Source of the DNA: Pterobdella sp. o SKG-2022
Taxonomy: Eukaryota; Annelida; Clitellata; Hirudinida; Piscicolidae
Assembly (NCBI GenBank): GCA_964035795.1
Contig: OZ038321.1
Location: 2,572,921-2,636,920 of the forward strand
DNA: 64,000 nt
Direction of reading: 5' to 3'
Shown: positions 34,937-44,480 of the stretch, in pieces
Layout of the letters: each line of letters starts with the position of its first letter
Position numbering within the stretch: position 1 is the first letter of the stretch
The notes under the pieces: generated by a model
The model's database searches: none
Told to the model about the DNA's origin: nothing
The model's input: only the letters and a program-made list of their open reading frames with translations
Made by a program: the position numbers and the translations under genes

Positions 34937-37147
34937 TCAACTAACACAACACCTATCAATCAACCTAGAATCAATTTGGTTATCTGGATGCTTGCCCGAC
35001 CACACACCCAATTCTTTAGCTTCATTCAATATAAACTCACACACTCCAATACCGTGGAAAACCTCAAGAGTGGATAACGACATCTTTGAAACATTGCTTG
35101 GTAAAGTAGGTTTAATTATAGCGTTTTGTACTTCGTCTTTTATCTCCCTCCAATCAAATTTATCTCCGAGGTAGTTTGTGGTTTTGTGGTCCATTTTTAT
35201 GCCTGGTAGTACTGTGGGTGGTTTGGGGATTGGTGAGGGTTGAGAGAGAGAATCTAAAAGTTTAATAATGTTTATAAAAGAATAATATTAGATCAAAAGA
35301 TTCATTAGTCATTTTCAAGGCTTAATTAAAAGTCCTAAACCCTAATAAAGTGTTTCAATCATAAAAAAATCGTTACTACTAACAAAAACCTTGGTACCTC
35401 AAAATATAACTACCAACTCTTCAACACCCCAAAACACCTCAAACCCCACAAATAATACCTACATCTCTTCAGTAACTCAAAGACCTGCTGAGTCTTAGAA
35501 GGATCAAGTAGGTGGACTTTTGTGAGGAGGATACTGACGTTGTCTTGTAGAGCTTGGGGAGACTGTTCCATAAAAGGAAAGTCTATGAGTACATTTATAC
35601 CGGACTTGTAGTGGGCTTCTATTCTCTGCGCCCATTTTGCTCTGTAGATCATTTTAGGCTGTTTATCTTTGTGTAGATTTTATATTCTGGTGAGTTATTT
35701 CGGGTTTTTCGACATTTTTTATATAGATAGGGAATAATTCCGGTGTTTTCATGGTTGTATATATGTAGTTCTATTTATCTTTGAAAATGATTATTTATTT
35801 CAGTCACTTCATACTTTTACAAATATATTTCCGGCCAATCAATAGGCTTTTTGAGATGTTTTATGTTCAGAGGGATAAAATATAAATTAAGTCTTATGAA
35901 TTCATTGAATTCAGAAACTGATCGAGAAAAAATAGTATGCACTTTGAATTAAAAGTAAATTTTCTTAAGTTGCTATGAATTATATAACATAATAAGAAAT
36001 GGTCTACCGACCCACCATCATCCACAAACTGTTTGAGTTTAACTCCATTTTGCAGGTCCACCATCAGTTCCATAGAACACAGGCAATATAACTGGAAAGC
36101 TTTTAAAGTTTTTTGACTTTCAATTCATGTTTATCGTTTTAATAATTATAATATTAATAATAACAATAATAAAAAATATACGAAAAAAATTTTTTTAAAC
36201 CTAATAAAGAAGTGAGCTTTTTGTAAAATTGATTTGAATTATCAAGTGCTTGGTAATGTAAGATCACATACAAAAGCTCATTATTTTATTCCAATTATGC
36301 TCATTTTTGTTATTTATACTCTTTTATTCCACCAAACAATAAAAATAATGGAAAAAATAGACAATGATTAATCATCTGTGTAGTTTTATAATATTTTTAT
36401 CTCGATTTATAGGTATGCATACCCAAAATGGTTCATATTTTAGAACTTGTGTTTCATTCTTATTACTATGTTATTTAATTATCTATTGAAGCGCTTCATA
36501 ATACCACATTACGTCACATTAAATACGTACATCTAGTACATGTATAGCTCAGTTGGTAGAGCTTTAGACTAATTATTTAAAGTAACCGGGTTTGATCCCG
36601 CGCGGGCCGACAATCATATACACAAGGAGTAGCGCTCTGTAAAACATCTGTTGAGCTAACAAAACCCCAATATAAGACGAATGAAAGTCGATCTAAAAAA
36701 AAATAAAATTACATTGAATTAAAATACTTATCATAACATAGCATGATAATATCTAAAATAGATTAATATTTAAAATAGAAGAAACTAACCAATATTCGTC
36801 CATTTTTCATCGCAGTATACACAATCTAAAAGCTCTTCAATTTTTTCTTCGTCTAAAAGTTCATTGAAATTCAGTCGGTTTCTAATTTTAGAAATCGTCT
36901 GACACACCAAAAGGATGGAAAACCGGTCGAAATCGAAGTCTTCAAAGGTTTCTAAGCATTTTAGCACCGCAGCATACTTAGAGACGTTTTGTTCGGTTAA
37001 CCTATTGTTTGAATGGAAAAATACCTCTTTTACTGAAGGTTGGTTCTTTATGTGAACAAGAAATAAGTGCTTTGCTGCGGTTTTAATGTAGTTTGTACCA
37101 TGGAGGTAAGGGTTCATGTGGAGTAGAGAGTCTAGTGTGAGCGCCAT
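34937..37147 (-). CDS. Unrecognised helical protein, 311 aa, five exons
   Basis: Exons 36790-37147, 36423-36445, 36008-36091, 35463-35658 and 34937-35211 join in phase to 311 codons plus TGA. The start is the ATG at 37147 (MALTLDSLLHMNPYL). The second exon is only 23 nt and is supported mainly by phase: it links a phase-1 donor to a phase-0 acceptor. The sequence looks alpha-helical and soluble, with patches YAAVLKCLETFEDFDFD, LDEEKIEELLDC, MELMVDLQNGVKLKQF, VSILLTKVHLLDP and STLEVFHGIGVCEFILNEA. No signal peptide, membrane segment or Cys cluster is seen. I do not recognise the family; an armadillo/HEAT-like fold is one guess. The last exon could instead splice near 34950. Intron 1 contains a tRNA-derived SINE. 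Confidence 0.65.
36541..36665 (+). mobile_element. tRNA-derived SINE, type 2 tail
   Basis: The tRNA-like head (TATAGCTCAGTTGGTAGAGC, GGGTTTGATCCCGCGCGGGC) is followed by a tail GGAGTAGCGCTCTGTAAAAC. This tail matches 7360-7430, where it continues into GCGCAACCGAAACCCCAG. The other SINEs here share the head but carry a different tail. It is not a tRNA gene: the acceptor stem does not pair. It lies in intron 1 of the 311-aa gene. Confidence 0.7.
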
Positions 37148-37149
37148 GT

Positions 37150-39090
37150 TGTTTTAGTTTTTGTTGCTTTATTTTTTGTTGCTGTTGTTTTTGTTGTTTA
37201 GTTAGTATATTGTTTTTCAGTTAGTTTTTTCATTGATTATTTAGTGTTTTTGTTGATGTTGTTGTAGTTATTTAGTGATTTTTATTTTTATTTATATTGT
37301 TTTATATATTATTTTTGTCATTTGATCATGTTTTTCATTGTTTTAACATCAATTTATTTATTCAACTATCCACTCATCTATATGCTTATAAATTTACTAG
37401 TTTTTATATCAACTTGATTATTTAAGCACTTTTCATTTCTCAAACACTCTTAAAGGAAAAATCTCTTACTTCAGTAAATCCTTTATCAAAAACAAACTTA
37501 AAAAAATTAACATAAATAAGAAGTTAAAAACCCAAGGTTACAAAACAAGACAAGCTTTTTTGTTAAAATTACTTTAAACCATTTTATACCTTATAATTCC
37601 AAAATAACCAAAATTACCAAATCTTTATCATCATTTCAAACTCATTTTTTGTATGCAAAAAAAAAACAAAAATGATTCAAACAATACGTATCCCTTAAAA
37701 GGATTCAAAAGCATGGTCGGGTATACTAGTCTTTTCTGTTATTATACCATTATACTTTATATATATATATATATATAAACGTTGTAAAACTATCATCATC
37801 ATACTGTATAGATGTATATATACGTTGAACGATTGTTATATCTAGATATGTTGCATAAAAATGGTTATGTTACCCATATTAAAGGGCTATAATAAAACTT
37901 GGTTTAATACGTTTTATTTAAACAAGGCTTTTTATGGTATATTATTATATATATATTAAATTATGTTATAATATATGATAAATTCTATTATAATTATGTA
38001 TTTTATTTATTATCTCTAGTAAAATATTTTTCAATAATTTTATAATGTTTCATGCTGTATCATAAAGTGGTCCTGAAGTATTTTTGAGTAGTTTATTTAA
38101 AAATTATTACAGTATTTTATTATTAATATATAGTATATTATAATATATAATAATATACTAGCATCATTAAGTAAACTATATCTTTGTTATGTTGCTACAG
38201 TTGGGCGTGCGGAATGGCTCAAAAAGAAAACAAATATATAGCGCTTGTCGAAAGTTTAAGACATGTTTTTAGTTTGGGTTTTTTGGAAGAATTTATTTTT
38301 TGAATTTAAAATTGAATTTTTTTATTGATATTCAAAGTGTAACAAAATATATTGTGAAACTTCATTTTTTTAATATTATGAATCATAAAAACACGACAAT
38401 ATTTGAATTTTTTATTTTGACGAAGCTTTTCGATATATTTTATAGCATCATCAGGTAATTAATTGTTTTGTTACGATATTCAATTGCTAATTTTGAGAAA
38501 TCGCAAATAAACGGTAATTTTTCACTTTTTTAATACAATGCTCCACTTTGTTTCACACAAAACCACACAAAAAATTTAAAATTCTATAATTATCCAGAAT
38601 GCATCAAATCAATAAAGAGTTTGCTTGAATTGAAACGAAACAATATTTTTTGATGTTTGCATAGAGTACAATTAGTTATTTTGCATCCATAGTTCATAGT
38701 GGTCAAAAAACTTCTGAGGTTGATGCCACTATAAGCATACTCGTATTTGATTCAATTTTGTTACAAAGATATAAATAGAATAGTAAGCGCATAATTATAT
38801 TCATACACAATATAAATCAAGTAAAATTTCGAATCTGATTATAGTGGTCCAAACTTTAAGAGTTCTTAGACTAACTGATTATTATATAGAAAATATAGTA
38901 TAAGAAACATTAAGTATATAAACAATCATCTATAAATAGAAAATCAATGGACTTCTTAAGTCAAAGCTTTCAATTCCAAGTGTTTGTATAATAATAATTA
39001 AAGCCCCGATGAAAATATTCTTTATCATTCAAGTCAGGATCGGTTCTCCATCTTTCCAATCCCGAAACCCCAATGCTTTTCTTCACAAAC
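37150..39090. other. Intergenic, low complexity
   Basis: Upstream region of the 311-aa gene and 3' flank of the Stum-like gene. It holds a T/G-rich run at 37150-37300, a (TA)n run at 37757-37778, AT-rich palindromic stretches at 37950-38160 and two copies of the ~50-bp AGTGG repeat (38700, 38830). No gene is seen. Confidence 0.5.
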
Positions 39091-42000
39091 TCAAACTTTT
39101 CCAACCCAAACTACAGCATTCATACAACGAATTCCATTAATATACCTAAAAAACATAAAAAAATCGGTGATGCGTTCTTTAGTGATATAAAATCCACTTT
39201 TTAGGGACTCTAAAACCTACTTTTCAGAGGCTCTAGAACCTGCTTTTACTTATTGGCCCAAACTCTGAAACTAGGATCCAAAGCACCCACAACCCTCGCC
39301 TTCAAAGTTGTCTCATGTTGGCTCTTTTCAATCTCTCTTTTCTCTTCTGTGTTGTGTGGTATAAAGAATTTTAAACTAATTTCCATCAAACTTTTTCATT
39401 ACGTTCATTACCAGACAACAGCTTGATTATATGGAAAAAACTTTGGTGAATTATCAAAATTGTGTAATGATACTTTTTTAATTAGCTCATATAAGTTAAA
39501 AACTTTGATGTGAAGAACCCTCTGACAGCTGCTGAAATGCTTCAATAACTTGCTTTATATATCACGTAGATCATATGTAATGTAATGCAGTATTTATAAA
39601 GCGCTTTTCCTTATAGATCAAAGCGTTTGCTACAAATTTGATGTAGCGAAAACACAATGTGAAACAGGTGCTAATTGTCGGCTCACGCGGGATCGAACCT
39701 GATAACTTTAAATAATTAGTCTCTAACAGCTGAGCAATACGGACCGACGATATATGGAACTTATACAAATGATAAGTTTTTGCTCCGTATAGCTCAGCTG
39801 GTAGAGCATTAGACTAATTATTTAAAGTTATCAGATTCAATCCCGCGTGAGCCGACAATTAGCACCTGTTCCACAGTGTTTTTCCTTTACATTACGTTTG
39901 TATCTATAAAGAAAAGCACTTTATGAATACCGCATTACATTACATTAAACCTTTATAATCAGTCATAATATATCCAACATCAATAAACCACCAACAACAT
40001 CAAAACAACCAAACCAAGAATCTCTGAATTATTTACCAGAAAGGAGAATAAAATAGATTCCCCAGACTAAACTCCAAATCCAGCCGACCAATAAGAAGGG
40101 TACAGTGAACAGTTGCATAGACCCTGTAGGAAGTATATCTTAATTTAACGTCACACTCTGCAATGTTGAATAGAATTGACTTTTTTTTCTATTAATTAAC
40201 TAAGATTAGATACACGTTTTTCAGTTATCAATATAAATTTTTGTTTAACTGGTGTTTCAAATATGATTTTAACTAAAATTAGGCTATAGATCGAAATTTT
40301 TTTAGCTTTATATGAGCACCGTGAACTTTCATAGATAAAGCTATAGTATTTTTTCAATTTTCTCATAGACAGATTTACACCCAATATAAATTTGTTGGTA
40401 ATACATGACATCCTTGCCCGCAAACCCTCAAAAAGTTTGATAAATGTCGGCCCCTATAGCTCACTAGTTGAGCATTGAACTAATTATCTAAAGTTACCGG
40501 GTTTGCTCCCGCGTGGGCCGACAATTAACACCTGTTCCACAGTGTGTTCTCGCTGCATTAAATTTTTAGCAAGCGCTTTGATCTATAAGGAAAAGCGCTT
40601 TATAAATACCGCATTACATTACATTACAAATGGTAGACATAAACAGATATATATCTTGTAATGGAAGCATAAAAGCTTCACAGACCCACGCCGATGTTGA
40701 TACAAATGGTTGAAGCGGCTGAAGGCATGCGAGGCTGTCCACAAACTAGACTCAAGAGACCGCTAAAGATCGTGCCTATCGATCAATATTTAATCAAATA
40801 ATTTTAAAATAATTTGCAAGTTATAGTATGGGGAACAAACATAAAGTGTTTATTTAACTCAATTTTCTAAGCTTTTTGGAAGAAAAGCTTATATAAACGC
40901 TCGAAATAAATACTTTGTGTTTGTTTCTCTCACTATTGTTTCAGGTTATAATGCATCATGAATAAAGGAATTTTGAGCGTTTTCTGTCCAAACCTGCGCC
41001 AGGGAAGATAATATTGGCGAGCAGACAAAACACCGCAGCTTTTCTCGGTAAGTATGGAATCGCAGACCGCATGTAAGTATCTCCAGATCTGCGGGAAAAA
41101 ATCGTTGAAAGTTGAGTACAATGAATAAAATTAATTTTAAATTTCACTTTTAAATAATAAAATGAAAATATTTATTAAAATATTCACATAACATTAATGA
41201 GTCGAATAAATGAAAAGATACTATAAATCGTTAAGGTTAATTAACTTCCACATAATAGAACCAAACCCAACATTCCAAGAAAAACTATATAAGCTTATTA
41301 GAAAACCAATACAAATCAAAATATTTTAGAAACTAAACAACGTAAACTTTTCTTAAAAAATTTCAACCTCAAAATCCTATAACAAACACTTTAACATGAG
41401 CCTTGTTTAACATTAACACAGCATAAAATGGTAACCCCAATAATACCTAGATTGGTCGATCCCTCTCACTTTTGTCTTGTCTTTTTTCTCCACCTCATCT
41501 TCTTCATCAAAGTTAACGTTCATCAATTTTCCCATATCTTCAGAGCTCGCCACACTTTCTTCTATAGTGGGCTGGTGTTGAAGCTGGTTAAACTGCGCAA
41601 GTTGCTGCGATACACGGCTGTTTCTGAAGGTTTTGTATTATCCTTTTGATGATCATTCCTAATCATTTCTCAACAAGAGGCTAACTAAGCCTTCCTGTTT
41701 TCTTCTAATAGATGAACTAAACTCCTATCTCTTCTTAGAAGATAAACTGAACTCTTTTAAACCATAACTCTTCTCAATGAACATTGTGAATAATTAGCTT
41801 TGAAATTCTCAAGCAATAGATAAGCTGATGTTTTTTAATTTTTACTTCTTTCACCCACCTCTCTCATCAATAGACAAACTTAACATCACTCTATCATATA
41901 TATAAAATATACAGCTTAAATTCATCATAGAAATAGTTATACAACTTAATTTTTCATATAGATAGTTATACAAAGTAAATTCCCCTAAATCCTATCTCAT

Positions 42001-42968
42001 TCTATAGATATGCCACACTGCAACTTTTTCCAAGTTCCATTCCGCATATATGTTCATTCCAGGGTTATTACCCTCAAACCCTCACTCTTTAATTCTACAG
42101 AACAGTTTCCCCATAACCCTACCTCCTCTCCTGCATGTTGTACAGCTCTCTCTGATGTATTTTCATCTCCTGCTTCATCTTCTGTAACATCTGCTCGTCT
42201 TGCAACTAAAAGTTTTGACAGGGATGTATATTAAAAGATATTAAATTTAGCATACAATTTTGATTCAGATTTTTTAACTCTGTTTATATTTTTTATTAAG
42301 TTTTATCCATTAACTTAGACTTAAACCTCTTAAAACTCACTCAAGCACCCTCAGTAAACCCTCCAAAACCCTTAAAACCCCACTCACAGCACTAGATCTC
42401 CTTTTTGAAGACTTGTAACTTTCGCCCAAAGGTGCTTCATTTAGTGATTCAAGAACCAGTTCTTGACTGGCTTTTGAAATTCTGTAGAGAGGTATATACA
42501 AGCATACATGATGATACAAAGCAAAAAACAAACATAATAAAACAAATGTGATGAAAAGTACATAAAAAAGTACACATTAACAAACACTCATAAGCAAAAA
42601 ACAATAAACCACACAACAACGACACATAATAAAATCTACCTAAACAACCACGCATAATGAAACAAACCTAATAAAACTCAAACATAACAAAACCTATATA
42701 GACGAAAAACATAAATAGAAATAAATAATTAAACAAACGAACAAAAACACACAAACCTCCGGTTATAATCTTCAGCTCTTTTACTCCTAGATTCATTGAG
42801 GTCAAAACTGGATTGGGAACCGTATACTGACCTCATATCCAGGATTTTGTTTTTATGCTTCGTTATCAGTCGCTTCCATTTTATCACTACATCACTCGGC
42901 TTACCGTCGAGTTTTTTCTCCGAGTTTCTCCGGTTTTTTGAGTTTTTGTTTGAGTCCATCAGCCCCAT
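39091..42968 (-). CDS. STUM: SPEC3/Stum-domain membrane protein, 329 aa
   Basis: Nine phase-consistent exons: 42757-42968, 42388-42481, 42123-42205, 41447-41623, 40994-41088, 40686-40775, 40037-40123, 39250-39346 and 39091-39145 (TGA). Residues about 190-275 carry the family signature: MRSAIPYLPRKAAVFCLLAN, IIFPGAGTIFSGLLSLVCG, TICINIGVGSMQ, then LLVGWIWSLVWGIYFI. That is two hydrophobic hairpin segments with the conserved IPxxP, PGxGT and GWIWS motifs. Family members include sea-urchin SPEC3 and Drosophila Stum, a mechanotransduction protein of proprioceptive neurons. The N-terminal ~190 residues are polar. They hold basic (KKNKILDMR-type) and RRSSA motifs, a likely coiled coil in exon 3 (EQMLQKMKQEMKIHQRELYN) and an acidic patch (VNFDEEDEVEKKDK). 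The last two exons add a ~50-residue charged tail. The final exon is the least certain. Confidence 0.82.
39576..39748 (-). mobile_element. tRNA-derived SINE, type 1 tail (minus copy)
   Basis: Reverse copy of a ~170-bp SINE. The tail TGTAATGCAGTATTTATAAA and GCGCTTTTCC lies at the left, the tRNA-like head (CGGCTCACGCGGGATCGAAC, CAGCTGAGCAATACGG) at the right. It lies in intron 7 of the Stum-like gene, 36 bp from a plus-strand copy. Confidence 0.85.
39785..39948 (+). mobile_element. tRNA-derived SINE, type 1 tail (plus copy)
   Basis: Head CGTATAGCTCAGCTGGTAGA with B-box-like AGATTCAATCCCGCGTGAGC. The tail contains CAATTAGCACCTGTTCCACA and ends in GCATTACATTACATT. The anticodon-like loop is CTAATTA. 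It forms a large inverted pair with the copy at 39576-39748. Confidence 0.85.
40451..40627 (+). mobile_element. tRNA-derived SINE, type 1 tail
   Basis: Head CCCTATAGCTCACTAGTTGA, B-box-like GGGTTTGCTCCCGCGTGGGC, tail TTAACACCTGTTCCACAGTG and GCATTACATTACATT end. It lies in intron 6 of the Stum-like gene. Confidence 0.85.
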
Positions 42969-44480
42969 TTTTTGTTGAGGAAGGGACGTTTTTTTTGGGG
43001 GGTAGTGGCTGGTTGTTTACTTCTTAGGCTTATTGGGAGTGTAGAGTTGTTTTCAGAACGTTTATAACTTGCATCTATATAAATGAACTTTTTCTTTCGA
43101 TCTTTTTTTTTGTTATTAGCAGTTATTTTAATCGTTATAAAATTTTTGTTTCAAAATGTTTAGTGTTTCCTATTTCTTCCTCCGTTCTGAGGTTTTCCCA
43201 ATTTTTTTGGAAATAGTTTAAATTAAAAATTATTTTCGATTATTATTTCCTTTTGATCAAAATCAAAATTTCAAATGTTCCAAATTTTTTTATGAAATAA
43301 ACGCTACAAAACTAATTAAATTGATCAAAAATTTCCATATAGCGGATAATTCTCCAAGACTTTAAACTCGACCATCAAATTCTCGAAAGGGGAGTTACCA
43401 GTTTTGTTATAACCATCAAAACAACCAAAATGACGACTTTTGTTAAAGATGAACTACTTGTATGAGATAAAACCAGCAAAAAAAATTTGTGCTACAGTTC
43501 AAACATCAACAGAATCGAGAAATTATAGTTTATACCGGTCAAAATATCTGGGAGATATAAGTGTTTTAAGCGTTCTTATCATTGATTCTACCTGAGAGAA
43601 GTCTCGAACACGTCAATAAAATCAATAAAAAACCAAAAAAAAATACAAAAAAAAACAAAAATAAATAATAAAATAATCAAAAAAATAAAAATCAAAAGCA
43701 AGAGAATAAAGAAAAAGTAGTTTTGGAACTAAAATAAAATAAACAACAAGATTTTAAAAAATTCATCTTGGAAGCTTCTCTTATATAGAAAAAATTCAAA
43801 TGCAAAACACAAAAGTTTTTCTTCCAATTCAACTTCTCAAAAGCAGCAAGACTCGATAGCTTTCAAAACAAGATTAAAATTTCTCTTTGATATTTAAAAT
43901 TTTTTTTCATAGAAAGCCATACAACCAATTATCAAACGATCACTTGATAATGTAAGTTAGGCTTAAAAGGAGTAAAATAAACTCACAAGGAGCTTGGTGA
44001 TTTATAATAATAAATACCTCATGTTTGTTCACTTTACTAATCTCTGCTTCAAGTCTCACAAGATAATGAACAGCGTTCCTAATTTAATTTTATTTCAATA
44101 AAAATCAATAAAACACACAATATCGTTGTCATTTTTTAACAGTCTATTACTATACAAACAAAATTTCTTTAAACGTTTTTTGAAAAGTTAAAACAAAATT
44201 AAGGTTGTTAATATTTAACTAGTTCAACTGTGACATCATCGATTTAATTTTTTTTATTGATAAAAAAACATAAAAAATTCTTTGTCTGAAAATTTTTTTT
44301 TAGAATTATTTCTTTCTTTTTTTGAATTTTTATTTTATTTATTTATTTTTATTTATTTGTTTTCTGATTATTATATGAATTTACCTATTAATTAATTAAT
44401 TAATCAATATTTATCAATTACTTGATTAACTTATTAACTATTTAACTAGTTTACATCCCTGTTAGCATTATTATTACAGT
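42969..44480. other. Intergenic, nothing recognised
   Basis: Upstream flank of the Stum-like gene. AT-rich, with an A-rich run at 43630-43740, a degraded hairpin remnant (CACTTGATAATGTAAGTTAG) near 43940 and simple TTTATT/TTAATTAA tracts at 44330-44420. No gene or clear promoter motif. Confidence 0.45.

Noticed and set aside
39785..39860. Possible tRNA genes at 36.5, 39.6, 39.8, 40.45 and 45.1 kb
   Set aside because: Acceptor stems do not pair, the anticodon arms vary, and each is followed by a common SINE tail. These are tRNA-derived SINEs.
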